NCBI RefSeq assembly: GCF_024199945.1 | Contig: NZ_JANADP010000001.1 | Location: 4,340,001 to 4,404,000 of the forward strand | Direction: 5' to 3' | DNA length: 64,000 bases | Source: Bradyrhizobium sp. CCGUVB4N | Lineage (GTDB): Bacteria > Pseudomonadota > Alphaproteobacteria > Rhizobiales > Xanthobacteraceae | In this document: positions 1 to 7,919 of the stretch, piece by piece | Layout: the number at the start of each line of letters is the position of its first letter | How positions within the stretch are numbered: position 1 is the stretch's first letter | Made by a program: the position numbers and the translations under genes | Notes under the pieces: generated by a model | Seen by the model: the letters and a program-made list of their open reading frames with translations, nothing else | Told to the model about the DNA's origin: nothing | The model's database searches: none

Positions 1-809
1 CCCACACCTCGGGCCTCAGCTACGGCATCTTCGATCCCGGCACCGTGCTGTTCAAAGGCTACAACGATGCGCGCGTGCTCAATCCGTTGACGCCTCTGAT
101 CGACATGATCGACAAGCTTGCCGATCTGCCGCTGTCCTACCATCCCGGTACCAGCTGGGAATATTCGGTGGCGACCGACGTGCTCGGTCGCGTCGTCGAG
201 GTCGTCGCGGGAAAACCTCTCGACGCCTTCTTCAAGGCACGCATCTTCGATCCGCTCGGCATGACCGATACCGGCTTCTCGGTGCCCGAAGCGCAGCAGG
301 GCAGACTGGTCGCGCACTATACCGGTGCCGACGTGCTCGATCCGACCAAGCCGGGCCTCACCCGTGCCGACGATCTGCCTTACCCGCAGGCCTATCGACG
401 GCCGTTCCCGCGGCTGTCGGGCGGTGGTGGGCTGGTCTCGACCCTGCCGGACATGCTCGCGCTGGTGCGTGCGCTGGTGCCCGGACCGGAGGCGCTGCTG
501 AAGCCTGAGACGCTGCGGCAGATGATGACCAACCAGTTGCCGGCGGGCCAGACCATCCGCTTTGCCAATCTCGGGCCGATGCCGGGCAAGGGCTTTGGCC
601 TCGGCGGCGCCGTGACGTTCGCGCCGACCCAGTTCGATCCTCCGAACTCCACAGGCGAATTCCAGTGGGGCGGTCTTGCCGGCACCCATTGGTGGATTTG
701 CCCTGAGGCCAACACCGCCGGCGTCCTGATGGCGCAGCGCCACATGGGCTTCTGGAATCCGTTCTTCTTCGAGTTCAAGCGCCTGGCCTACCAGGCGGTC
801 GGAGGCTGA
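1..809 (+). CDS. Serine hydrolase, beta-lactamase family (5' end missing)
   Basis: Cut by the window edge. The readable part is 268 residues and opens with HTSGLSYG, the stretch that follows the catalytic Ser-x-x-Lys in class C beta-lactamases and related serine hydrolases (PF00144), so the nucleophile lies upstream. The Tyr-Ser-x box is visible as WEYSVA near base 160 and the third active-site box as GGGGLVST near base 420. Family members hydrolyse beta-lactams, esters or D-amino-acid peptides; the substrate cannot be read from the sequence, and an esterase-like role is at least as likely as drug resistance. The next gene starts 95 bases later with its own ribosome-binding site, so linkage is uncertain. 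Confidence 0.85.
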   Translation, partial: HTSGLSYGIFDPGTVLFKGYNDARVLNPLTPLIDMIDKLADLPLSYHPGTSWEYSVATDVLGRVVEVVAGKPLDAFFKARIFDPLGMTDTGFSVPEAQQGRLVAHYTGADVLDPTKPGLTRADDLPYPQAYRRPFPRLSGGGGLVSTLPDMLALVRALVPGPEALLKPETLRQMMTNQLPAGQTIRFANLGPMPGKGFGLGGAVTFAPTQFDPPNSTGEFQWGGLAGTHWWICPEANTAGVLMAQRHMGFWNPFFFEFKRLAYQAVGG

Positions 810-904
810 CCGCAAAAAAATTGCAGGCAGCCGCGAATCCTTTTGCGCGATCGCGCCCTCTTCACGGTCGAGGCATTCCGTCTCGGCTCGTGTTGGAGGA
901 TGTG

Positions 905-1114
905 ATGGCATTTTACAGGAAGAATATCGGCGGCCTGCACCAGGCGGTGCGGGTGGTCGCCGGAATCGCCGTAGCGATCGCGGCATTGGTTCATCTCACC
1001 GGTGCGCCGGCATGGCTGGTCGCGCTCGGCGGCGCCGGCTTCGCGCTGACCGGTCTCGTCGGCTATTGCCCGATGTGTGCGATGGCCGGCATCGGCAGGG
1101 GAGGCGTGTCGTGA
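905..1114 (+). CDS. DUF2892 (YgaP-like) inner-membrane protein
   Basis: A 69-residue protein with two hydrophobic segments (about residues 14-32 and 36-60) and a CPMC motif between them and the C-terminus, matching the DUF2892 family that is also found as the membrane tail of the rhodanese YgaP. I chose the ATG at 905 because TTGGAGGA lies four bases upstream; longer in-frame starts lack this. Its stop overlaps the GTG start of the following sigma-factor gene (GTGA), so the two are translationally coupled. The function of the family is unknown; an envelope-stress or thiol-related role fits the neighbouring sigma factor and AhpD-like protein but is inference. Confidence 0.8.
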   Translation: MAFYRKNIGGLHQAVRVVAGIAVAIAALVHLTGAPAWLVALGGAGFALTGLVGYCPMCAMAGIGRGGVS

Positions 1115-1632
1115 GTGCTGCGGCGATCTCTTCAAACCTGTTCGAGGCGGCCCGGCTCGGCGATCCCCAGGCGATCGCCCGTCTGCTCGAGACGGCGCAA
1201 CCCGATATCCGCCGTTACGCACGCGCGACCTGCCGCAATTCGGCGGACGCCGAGGACGCGGCGCAGGAAGCGTTGTGGATCCTGAGCCGGCATGTCGGCG
1301 CGATCCGTTCGCTGCTTGCATTTTCGGCGTGGCTGTTCAACGTGGTCCGCCGCGAATGCCTGCGCCTCGCGCGCAAAGCGGGTTTGGCCCCGTTGATCGA
1401 CGAGAGCCAGGCGGAGGCCGCGCTGCTGTCGCGCCCAGAGGCCGATCTGCGGCTCGACGTGGCCGCGGCCTTCGAGGCGCTGCCGCTGCATTACCGCGAC
1501 GTCGCGCTGATGCGCGATGTCAAGGAAATGACCATCGATGAAATCGCCGAGGCGCTCGGCGCAACGCGGCAGACTGTGAAGGCGCGCCTGCATCGCGCCC
1601 GCGCCCTGATGCGCGAATATCTGACGAGATGA
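1111..1632 (+). CDS. ECF-type RNA polymerase sigma factor
   Basis: A 173-residue extracytoplasmic-function sigma factor that directs RNA polymerase to a dedicated set of promoters. Region 2 occupies about residues 9-75 (ARATCRNSADAEDAAQEAL is the core-binding and -10 recognition helix) and region 4 about 115-168, with the helix-turn-helix reading TIDEIAEALGATRQTVKARL. The GTG at 1111 overlaps the stop of the DUF2892 gene. No anti-sigma gene is seen: the neighbours are the small membrane protein upstream and a carboxymuconolactone-decarboxylase-like gene downstream. Some ECF groups are linked to such genes, but this protein lacks the SnoaL-like C-terminal extension of group ECF41. The signal sensed is unknown. 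Confidence 0.88.
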   Translation: MSAAAISSNLFEAARLGDPQAIARLLETAQPDIRRYARATCRNSADAEDAAQEALWILSRHVGAIRSLLAFSAWLFNVVRRECLRLARKAGLAPLIDESQAEAALLSRPEADLRLDVAAAFEALPLHYRDVALMRDVKEMTIDEIAEALGATRQTVKARLHRARALMREYLTR

Positions 1633-1635
1633 GCC

Positions 1636-1977
1636 ATGACCGATTATCAAACCCCTGACGATCTGAAGTCGATCCCGGCCTTCGTCGCGCTGGCGCCAAT
1701 CGAGGCCAAGGCGTTCCTCGCGTTCAACCACGCGGTCGAGCGCCACGACGGATTGATCCCGCCGAAATATCGCGAGCTGATCTCGCTCGCCGTCGCGCTC
1801 ACCACGCAATGTGCCTATTGCCTCGACGTGCATACGGCGCAGGCCGCGAAAGCCGGTGCCTCGCGCGAAGAGGTGGCGGAAGCTGCGCTGATCGCAGCCG
1901 CCGTGCGCGCCGGCGGCACGCTCGGCCATGCGCTGCTGGCACAACGGCTGTTCGAGGGGCATCGGGGCGCTGGATGA
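1636..1977 (+). CDS. Carboxymuconolactone decarboxylase / AhpD-like protein
   Basis: A 113-residue single-domain member of the CMD family (PF02627). The motif CAYCLDVH places the redox pair at Cys59 and Cys62 and the conserved His at 66, as in AhpD-type alkylhydroperoxidases, so peroxide or disulfide reduction is more likely than lactone decarboxylation. It starts three bases after the sigma-factor stop, indicating a common transcript and suggesting it belongs to the same stress response. The substrate and electron donor cannot be read from sequence. Confidence 0.88.
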   Translation: MTDYQTPDDLKSIPAFVALAPIEAKAFLAFNHAVERHDGLIPPKYRELISLAVALTTQCAYCLDVHTAQAAKAGASREEVAEAALIAAAVRAGGTLGHALLAQRLFEGHRGAG

Positions 1978-2008
1978 GCGAGCATTGGTGGAAGGCGGGA
2001 CCGGACGC

Positions 2009-2674
2009 GTGAACAACTATCTCGGTCTCGACGGATTTCGTTTCGGCTGGGTCGCCGCGTGGATCGATGATCGCGGCGATCACGGCTTCGATTATTCGCC
2101 GGGCCTCACGCGCCTGCTCGCGATGCCGCATGCGCGTACGATGATCGATATGCCGATCGGGTTGAAGCCGACCGGCTATCGAACATGCGATCTGCGTGCG
2201 CGCGAAATGGTGGGGCCGGCGGTGTTTCTCGGGGCCCGGCGCGACCTCTGGTTATTTTCCGACATGGCGGCGGCCAATCGGCATTATTGGGAGCACGAAG
2301 GCAAGGGCAGGGGTGTTTCCGCGCAACTCTGGAACATCAGGGACAAGATCAGGGACGTCGACGAGATCATGACGCCGTCGCGGCAAGCGACAATCGGCGA
2401 AGCCCATCCGGAGTTGATTTTCTGGAATCTCTCAGGGCGTATCCGGCTTGCGAGGAAGACATCGGCGGAAGGCCGCGAGCAACGCATCGCGCTGCTGGCG
2501 CAGCGCGGCTTCACGCGCTTGCCGAAATGGCTGACGCAGCGGCACGGCACCGGCATCGGCCGCGACGATCTCATCGATGCCTGCGCCTGTGCGGTCGCGG
2601 CGCGGGACAGCACGCAGCACGTCGGCGGGGATGAGATCGATCCGCGCGGGCTGCGCATGGAGATCAATTACTGA
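2009..2674 (+). CDS. DUF429 family protein
   Basis: A 221-residue protein of the DUF429 family, recognised from the N-terminal YLGLDGFRFGWVAAW strand, the IDMPIGL motif (an RNase H-like acidic core) and the C-terminal DDLIDACACAVAAR helix. The fold suggests a nucleotidyl-hydrolase-like architecture, but no function is established for the family. I chose the GTG at 2009, which begins just before the conserved strand; GGAAGG lies 13 bases upstream, so the GTG at 1988 remains possible. It is 31 bases downstream of the AhpD-like gene and probably the last gene of that transcript. Confidence 0.78.
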   Translation: MNNYLGLDGFRFGWVAAWIDDRGDHGFDYSPGLTRLLAMPHARTMIDMPIGLKPTGYRTCDLRAREMVGPAVFLGARRDLWLFSDMAAANRHYWEHEGKGRGVSAQLWNIRDKIRDVDEIMTPSRQATIGEAHPELIFWNLSGRIRLARKTSAEGREQRIALLAQRGFTRLPKWLTQRHGTGIGRDDLIDACACAVAARDSTQHVGGDEIDPRGLRMEINY

Positions 2675-2731
2675 GGGCGCCGGGCTGTAGGCCGAACCCG
2701 GGAAAAACAGGCAAATTATTTGAACCATGCA

Positions 2732-2757
2732 GGAACTGGCGATGGCCGGCGCGCGTT
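2732..2757 (+). promoter_or_regulatory. Candidate EcfG general-stress promoter
   Basis: GGAAC (2732-2736), a 17-base spacer, then CGTT (2754-2757). This matches the alphaproteobacterial EcfG consensus GGAAC-N16-17-CGTT exactly, and it lies 34 bases before the ATG of the small membrane protein gene. Confidence 0.6.
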
Positions 2758-2791
2758 CCCCGTGCGAACCGAATTGAGAGAAGCCCGTGCG

Positions 2792-2935
2792 ATGAATGAT
2801 GCCAGCCAGTTCGCGACAGCGATGCTCGCGCTCGTTTTCACCGGAGCATTGCTCGTCACCGGGCAGCTCTTCATCGAGCAGCGCGCCCAGCGCGAAGCGC
2901 TCTACGCCACCAATCATTTGCTGCGGCCGTTGTAG
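2792..2935 (+). CDS. Small single-pass membrane protein
   Basis: A 47-residue protein with one hydrophobic segment (about residues 8-26, AMLALVFTGALLVTGQLF) followed by a charged tail. I chose the ATG at 2792 because GAGAGAAG lies about eight bases upstream; a longer reading from 2720 adds a polar stretch with no features and would start upstream of the promoter. The gene stands alone behind an EcfG-type promoter, which suggests expression in the general stress response. No homologous family is recognised and no function is proposed. Confidence 0.6.
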   Translation: MNDASQFATAMLALVFTGALLVTGQLFIEQRAQREALYATNHLLRPL

Positions 2936-3016
2936 TTTGACGGAATGACCCGGCCTTGCGCCGTTCGATGGCTCGCCTAGATTAAGCGCCATCTCACGCA
3001 TGAAGCCGGGGTTCCG

Positions 3017-3721
3017 ATGTCTGATTTGTCCGCCTTTCCGATCACCAAGCGCTGGCCTGCCAAGCATCCGGAGTTGCTCCAGCTTTATTCGCTGCCGACG
3101 CCGAACGGCGTCAAGGTTTCGATCATGCTGGAGGAGATCGGGCTGCCTTACGAAGTTCATCTCGTCGACTTCGGCAAGGACGACCAGAAGACGCCGGAAT
3201 TCCTCTCCCTCAATCCAAACGGCAAGATCCCGGCGATCCTCGATCCCAACGGCCCCGGCGGCAGGCCGCTGCCGCTGTTCGAGTCCGGTGCGATCCTGCA
3301 ATATCTCGCGGACAAGACCGGCAAGCTGCTGCCGCAGGACGCTGCGCGGCGCTACCAGACCATCCAGTGGGTGCATTTCCAGATGGGCGGCATCGGGCCG
3401 ATGTTCGGCCAGGTCGGCTTCTTCCACAAATTCGCCGGCAAGGACTTTGAGGACAAGCGGCCGTTGGAGCGTTACGTCGGCGAGTCCAAGCGCCTGCTCG
3501 GTGTGATGGAGACGCATCTTTCCGGCCGGCAATGGTTCATGGATGACGACTACACCATCGCCGACATCTCCATGCTTGGCTGGGTACGCAACCTCATCGG
3601 CTTTTACGGTGCCGGCGATCTCGTCGAATTCAGCCAATTCAAGTCGGTCGCGGCCTGGCTTGAGCGCGGGCTGGCCCGTCCGGCCGTTGAGCGCGGATTG
3701 AATATTCCGAAGCGGCCTTGA
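3017..3721 (+). CDS. Glutathione S-transferase, nu-class-like (YghU/YfcG type)
   Basis: A 234-residue glutathione transferase. The thioredoxin-like domain spans about residues 20-105: PTPNGVKV marks the start of helix 1, NPNGKIPAI the cis-Pro loop and FESGAILQYLA the glutathione-binding Glu-Ser pair near 88. The all-helical C-terminal domain follows (about 120-225), including the DDDYTIADISMLGW capping box. The length and motifs fit the YghU/YfcG group, whose members show glutathione-dependent disulfide reductase or peroxidase activity. It is monocistronic and convergent with the TauE-type exporter gene two bases away. Confidence 0.9.
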   Translation: MSDLSAFPITKRWPAKHPELLQLYSLPTPNGVKVSIMLEEIGLPYEVHLVDFGKDDQKTPEFLSLNPNGKIPAILDPNGPGGRPLPLFESGAILQYLADKTGKLLPQDAARRYQTIQWVHFQMGGIGPMFGQVGFFHKFAGKDFEDKRPLERYVGESKRLLGVMETHLSGRQWFMDDDYTIADISMLGWVRNLIGFYGAGDLVEFSQFKSVAAWLERGLARPAVERGLNIPKRP

Positions 3722-3723
3722 AG

Positions 3724-4506
3724 CTAGCCCAGCGCCTTGTAGGTCATGTAGAGCGCCATCAGCGCGACGAGTCCGATCATGCTCTGGCGCAGCACCGCTT
3801 TGCTGACGCCATTCGCCATGCGCGCGCCGAGATCGGTGCCGACCCAGAGGCCGGCGATAATGCCGATGATGGCCGGCCAGCCGACCATCAGTCCCTTGCT
3901 CCAGTAGATCCAGGCGGCCGGAATGTTGGTCGGGATCACCGAGAAGATGAGGCTGATGAGTTGGGCCTGATGCTGCGGCACGCGCAGGCCAGCGGCGAGG
4001 CCGACCGTGATCGCAAGTCCGCCGCCGATGCCCATGAAACCGGAGGAGAAGCCGGCAAGCACGCCGATGAGCAGCAGGAGGAGCCAGGGCAGGTGGTCCT
4101 GATCAGCGGTGGGGCTGCTACCGTCCTTGCGGTCACGACGCAGGATCAGAAGCGCGATGAGAGCGACCAGGTAGGCGACGTAGGTCCATTGCAGCACCGC
4201 GTCGGAGACGGCGGCCGCGGCGTAGCCGCCGCCCGCGCCGCCGATCAGAAATCCGACGCCGATCCAGACAATCCACAGCAACGGGCTGTGATTGCCGCTT
4301 TGCCAGTAACGACGTACGCCGGCGAGACCTGTCGGCGGGACCTGCGTGATCAGCGAGGTTCCTTGGGCGACGTGCTGCTCGGCGCCGAGCAGCAGCACCG
4401 TGAAGATGACGAGGCCGCCGCCCGGGCTCGTGCCCATGAAGCCCGAGGTCAGTCCGCCGATGAGACCGACGCCGGCACCGGCGAGGAGGTCGTGGATTGC
4501 CGACAT
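3724..4506 (-). CDS. TauE/SafE family sulfite/organic-anion exporter
   Basis: A 260-residue integral membrane protein with about eight hydrophobic segments and the two characteristic glycine-rich repeats of the family (GLTSGFMGTSPGGG near residue 18 and GFSSGFMGIGGG near 155). TauE/SafE proteins move sulfite, sulfoacetate or other small organic anions across the inner membrane. The gene starts three bases after the stop of the TetR-type regulator transcribed ahead of it, so it is probably the regulator's target and its cargo probably relates to the regulator's inducer, which is unknown. Confidence 0.88.
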   Translation of the reverse strand: MSAIHDLLAGAGVGLIGGLTSGFMGTSPGGGLVIFTVLLLGAEQHVAQGTSLITQVPPTGLAGVRRYWQSGNHSPLLWIVWIGVGFLIGGAGGGYAAAAVSDAVLQWTYVAYLVALIALLILRRDRKDGSSPTADQDHLPWLLLLLIGVLAGFSSGFMGIGGGLAITVGLAAGLRVPQHQAQLISLIFSVIPTNIPAAWIYWSKGLMVGWPAIIGIIAGLWVGTDLGARMANGVSKAVLRQSMIGLVALMALYMTYKALG

Positions 4507-4509
4507 CGT

Positions 4510-5142
4510 TCACGTCCTCGTTCGTCGCTTGATGTCGGGCTTGGCCGTACGAAAGCCATCGATCACGCCGGTCACAGTCGCCATGCAGGCGGCGACGTCA
4601 AAATCCTCGCCCCAGCATTTTTGCAGCACAAAGCCCTGGAAGATCGCCACCAGCACGCGCGAGATCGCATCGGCGCCGAGATCGTGCTTGATCAGGCCGT
4701 CGTGCTGGCCGCGTTCGACCAGCGCCACGATCAGCGCGCGCGGCATGTCGATGCCTTCGACAACGCTGGTGCGGACGCGGCGGTTGCGCAGCGCCTCGGC
4801 CCAGCCATGGATGCCGACGCGGCGCCGCGCTTCGCCGGCGGGATCGGTCAGCCATTGCGCGTAGACGCGCACCAGCGCGTGCAATCCTTCGATCGGATCG
4901 CCCGAGCCTTGCGCGACCGAGTTGAGGACGGCCTCGCGGCGATGCCGGTCGTCGGCCAGCGCCTCGATCAGATCGTCCTTGCTCTGGAAGTAGAGATAGA
5001 CCGCGCCGTGGCTCAGGCCGGACCGCTTGACGATATCGGCCATGCCGGTCTGGTGAAATCCGTCTTCGGAGAAGCAGGCGAGCGCGGCTTCGAGGATCTG
5101 CTGGCGGCGGTCTTCACGCTTCTTGTCGCTGATCTTGGGCAT
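4510..5142 (-). CDS. TetR/AcrR family transcriptional regulator
   Basis: A 210-residue repressor-type regulator. The N-terminal helix-turn-helix covers about residues 10-55 (RRQQILEAALACFSEDGF, then the recognition region SGLSHGAVYLYF), followed by a helical ligand-binding domain with no assigned ligand. It is the first gene of a two-gene unit with the TauE-type exporter. Related half-sites upstream (5164-5180 and 5224-5240) are candidate operators for autoregulation. Confidence 0.9.
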   Translation of the reverse strand: MPKISDKKREDRRQQILEAALACFSEDGFHQTGMADIVKRSGLSHGAVYLYFQSKDDLIEALADDRHRREAVLNSVAQGSGDPIEGLHALVRVYAQWLTDPAGEARRRVGIHGWAEALRNRRVRTSVVEGIDMPRALIVALVERGQHDGLIKHDLGADAISRVLVAIFQGFVLQKCWGEDFDVAACMATVTGVIDGFRTAKPDIKRRTRT

Positions 5143-5163
5143 CCGTCCCGTCCGTAAATAACT

Positions 5164-5240
5164 GACCGTGCGATCGTTTTAGGAGGCAGTCAGAAATGGC
5201 CCCCACGAAGCTTGCTTTAATAAAAAACGATCAGTCAGTC
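5164..5240. promoter_or_regulatory. Candidate TetR operator half-sites
   Basis: Bases 5164-5180 and the reverse complement of 5224-5240 agree at 13 of 17 positions and share GATCGTTTT. The second copy contains the direct repeat CAGTCAGTC. They lie 22 and 82 bases ahead of the divergently read TetR start, a plausible position for an autorepressor. The 43-base gap between them is longer than in a classic palindromic operator. Confidence 0.35.
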
Positions 5241-5331
5241 ATTTTAATGGCAAAGCGGTTTCCGGTCAAGTCCGGGCGATTGAGCCGAAGAAACCGGACG
5301 AGATCTGAGAGAGGCCGCGAAGGCGATTCCG

Positions 5332-5703
5332 CTAGAACAGCCGCCCGCCGTTCGGCACCGGCTTGCTCGGCTGCATCAGCACGACCTTGCCGTCGGCATC
5401 GGGGAAGCCGAGTGTCAGCACCTCGGAGACGACAGGCCCGATCTGGCGCGGCGGGAAATTGACGACGGCCGCGACCTGCTGTCCGACCAGCGTCTCGAGC
5501 GGATGGTTCTCGGTGATCTGCGCCGAACTCTTGCGCACGCCGATGGCCGGGCCGAAGTCGATCCACAGCCGCCAGGCCGGCTTACGCGCCTCGGGAAACG
5601 GCTTTGCGTCGACGATGGTGCCGACGCGGATATCGACCGCGAGGAACGTGTTGAAGTCGATGGTCGGCGAGGCGGATGCCGCGGGATCGTGGGTCACGTG
5701 CAT
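5332..5703 (-). CDS. csaA: tRNA-binding-domain protein, CsaA-like
   Basis: A 123-residue single-domain protein of the EMAP/tRNA-binding OB fold (PF01588). FLAVDIRVGTIVDAKPFPEARKP and RKSSAQIT are the conserved strands, and the protein ends in VPNGGRLF, as CsaA proteins do. CsaA has been described as a secretion-related chaperone and also binds tRNA. I chose the ATG at 5703, where homology begins; the 31 further codons upstream in frame look unlike a protein. It is divergent from the ArsC-like gene. Confidence 0.85.
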   Translation of the reverse strand: MHVTHDPAASASPTIDFNTFLAVDIRVGTIVDAKPFPEARKPAWRLWIDFGPAIGVRKSSAQITENHPLETLVGQQVAAVVNFPPRQIGPVVSEVLTLGFPDADGKVVLMQPSKPVPNGGRLF

Positions 5704-5810
5704 GATGTGTCCGTTCGGAAGAGGTCGAAAGCGTCGATGGCAATATTGTCGCGCGAACCGGAGTTTCGTACAACGCCACAGCACGTCACGACGCATGCGC
5801 GAGGACCGTC

Positions 5811-6176
5811 TTGCCCAACATCATCTACGGCATCAAGAACTGCGACACCATGAAGAAGGCGCGCGCCTGGCTTGACAGTCATGGCGTCGCCTACGAGTTC
5901 CACGACTACAAGGCCGCCGGCGTCGAGAAGGACAAGCTCAAGCAATGGAGCGACAAGGTCGGCTGGGAGACGTTGCTCAATCGCGCCGGCACCACCTTCA
6001 AGAAGTTGCCGGACTCCGACAAGGAAGGCCTGACCGAGAAGAAGGCGCTGGCGCTGATGCTAGCGCAACCATCGATGATCAAGCGGCCGGTGCTCGACAT
6101 CGGCGGCAAGCTGCTGGTCGGCTTCAAGCCTGATATCTACGACAAGGAAGTCGGCGCCAAATCGCGCAAAAGCTAA
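5811..6176 (+). CDS. ArsC/Spx-family reductase (YffB-like)
   Basis: A 121-residue thioredoxin-fold protein of the ArsC family. IIYGIKNCDTMKKARAWL holds the single N-terminal cysteine (Cys11) of the YffB/Spx-like group, and IKRPVLDIGGKLLVGF matches the C-terminal strand with its conserved Arg. YffB-type proteins are believed to be glutathione-dependent thiol reductases rather than arsenate reductases. The start is a TTG with GAGG seven bases upstream; no in-frame ATG precedes the conserved strand. The stop overlaps the end of the convergent gene. Confidence 0.88.
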   Translation: MPNIIYGIKNCDTMKKARAWLDSHGVAYEFHDYKAAGVEKDKLKQWSDKVGWETLLNRAGTTFKKLPDSDKEGLTEKKALALMLAQPSMIKRPVLDIGGKLLVGFKPDIYDKEVGAKSRKS

Positions 6177-6853
6177 TTCAGCTCGATGATTTCGGCGGTG
6201 ATATCAGGACCGCCGGGCTGATCGGCGAATTCGACGACGTCAGCGGCGGCGATGCGTCCGGGGGCGCGGTGAAACAGTTCGCGGTCGATCACCGTGCGCA
6301 GTTTCGGCCGCGGCAGCGCGTCATTTCCGCGCAGCAGATTCTTGATCTCGAAGCCGCCGTCCTCGCAGAAGGTCTTGAGCGAAGCGATGACGTGACTGAC
6401 CTTTTCGTCGGTCAGGAAGGGCAGCAACAGCCGTTCATAGGCGACGACGCGGCCGTAGATGTCGTCAACCTCGGCAACGCTGTAGACCGGAAGGCCGCGC
6501 GCGACGCATTCGTGGTAGACCGGCATGACGAAGGGCGCGAGCCGCAGCCCGACATAATCCTCCAGCAGGATTCCCTTGCCGGTATGGCCATAAGCGCGCG
6601 AAATCCGTGTGCCCTCGCTCTGAATGGTCAGGCGAGGCGTCGCCGGCGAATTGTCCACCGTGTAGTAGATGAGATCGGACAGCTCTTCCTCGAGTCGCGC
6701 GGGCTGATACTCCCAGATCGCCGGCGCAGCCTGCTGGCGCGCATAAAGTCGCAGCCACGTGTTGAGCAGGTCACGCTGCTTGATCGATTTGACGACGGAG
6801 GGAGCGGCGCTGGCGAAATCCAAAACAATATTCCCGGCGAATGAAACCCGCAC
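6173..6853 (-). CDS. Hypothetical protein, PAS-like fold suspected
   Basis: A 226-residue soluble protein. The central part (LLNTWLRLYARQQAAPAIWEY, then the SEGTRISRAYGHTG strand and a VYHECVARGLPVYS helix) follows the layout of the alphaproteobacterial PAS_5 family, in which a helix pair precedes a sensor-like sheet; I place it there only tentatively. No catalytic residues or membrane segments are seen. The start is uncertain: I chose the GTG at 6853, but a TTG at 6904 would add 17 residues. It is convergent with the ArsC-like gene. The role is unknown. Confidence 0.6.
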   Translation of the reverse strand: MRVSFAGNIVLDFASAAPSVVKSIKQRDLLNTWLRLYARQQAAPAIWEYQPARLEEELSDLIYYTVDNSPATPRLTIQSEGTRISRAYGHTGKGILLEDYVGLRLAPFVMPVYHECVARGLPVYSVAEVDDIYGRVVAYERLLLPFLTDEKVSHVIASLKTFCEDGGFEIKNLLRGNDALPRPKLRTVIDRELFHRAPGRIAAADVVEFADQPGGPDITAEIIELN

Positions 6854-7163
6854 ATGATCGCCACGGTGGGGAAATTTTTGATGAAGGCTGGCGCGCGGGA
6901 CCAAAGACCGTTAACGACGGCTTGATGACCGGTGTCTTGCGAACCGGAAGGCCGGCAGGCGCAACATCACAAAACCTCCAACTAAGGGAGCATAAGACTC
7001 CCGGCCGGAGGCCTGACCTGCTCAGCTTTCCGCCTTGCCTAACCCCCGTCACCTCCGGCATATTCCGCGCCCGGAGGCGGCGTTCCGGGAAGGCTCCAAG
7101 GCCTCCGGAAAGCCGAAGTATCAAGGACAGCCACGCGTATTGCGCGGGCAGGGGGAAATCTGT
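6854..7163. other. Intergenic region before the liv-type transporter
   Basis: These 310 bases separate two divergent units and should hold both promoters. They contain short GC-rich inverted repeats (for example GCCTCCGG near 7106 facing CCGGAGGC near 7073) but no promoter motif or small gene that I can defend. Confidence 0.4.
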
Positions 7164-7919
7164 TTGGCCGATGAGTTCATTCTCGAAACGGAAGGCTTGA
7201 CCAAGGAGTTCGCGGGCTTCTTCGCCGTCCGCGACGTTGCGCTCAAGGTCCGCCGTGGGAGTATTCACGCGTTGATCGGCCCGAACGGCGCCGGCAAGAC
7301 GACGTGCTTCAATCTTCTGACCAAGTTCCTCAAACCGTCTGCCGGAAAAATCCTGTACAAGGGACAGGACATCACCGCGATGGCGCCCGCCGATGTTGCG
7401 CGCCTGGGGCTGGTGCGTTCGTTCCAGATCTCGGCGGTGTTTCCGCACCTGACCGCGCTGGAAAACGTCCGTGTTGCGCTCCAGCGTCAGCACGGCAGCT
7501 CGTTTGATTTCTGGCGTTCGAAATCGGTGCTCAACCGTTTCAACAACCGGGCGCTAGAATTGTTGAACGATGTCGGCCTCAGCGAATTTGCCAATACGCC
7601 GGCGGTCGAGATGCCCTACGGGCGCAAGCGCGCGCTCGAGATCGCGACCACGCTGGCGCTCGATCCGGAGATGATGCTGCTGGACGAGCCGATGGCCGGC
7701 ATGGGCCACGAGGACATCGACAAGATCGCAGCGCTGATCAAGCGTATCTCGGCGAAGTACACCATCCTGATGGTCGAGCACAATTTGAGCGTCGTGGCCA
7801 ATCTCTCCGACATCATCACCGTGCTGACGCGCGGGCAGGTGCTCGCCCAGGGCAATTACGCCGATCTCACCAAGGACGAGCGCGTCAAGGAAGCCTATCT
7901 GGGAGCCGGTCATGCCTGA
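7164..7919 (+). CDS. livG: Branched-chain-type ABC transporter ATP-binding protein (LivG-like)
   Basis: A 251-residue ATPase of the high-affinity branched-chain amino-acid transporter family (HAAT). It has Walker A GPNGAGKTT near residue 36 and Walker B MMLLDEPMAGM near 173. The signature region reads MPYGRKRALEIA, lacking the usual LSGGQ but typical of LivG proteins. I chose the TTG at 7164, preceded by GGGGGA at eight bases, because this gives the expected N-terminus ADEFILETEGLTKEF; the longer upstream reading is unlike a protein. First gene of a five-gene transport operon; the next gene overlaps it by eight bases. Confidence 0.9.
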   Translation: MADEFILETEGLTKEFAGFFAVRDVALKVRRGSIHALIGPNGAGKTTCFNLLTKFLKPSAGKILYKGQDITAMAPADVARLGLVRSFQISAVFPHLTALENVRVALQRQHGSSFDFWRSKSVLNRFNNRALELLNDVGLSEFANTPAVEMPYGRKRALEIATTLALDPEMMLLDEPMAGMGHEDIDKIAALIKRISAKYTILMVEHNLSVVANLSDIITVLTRGQVLAQGNYADLTKDERVKEAYLGAGHA

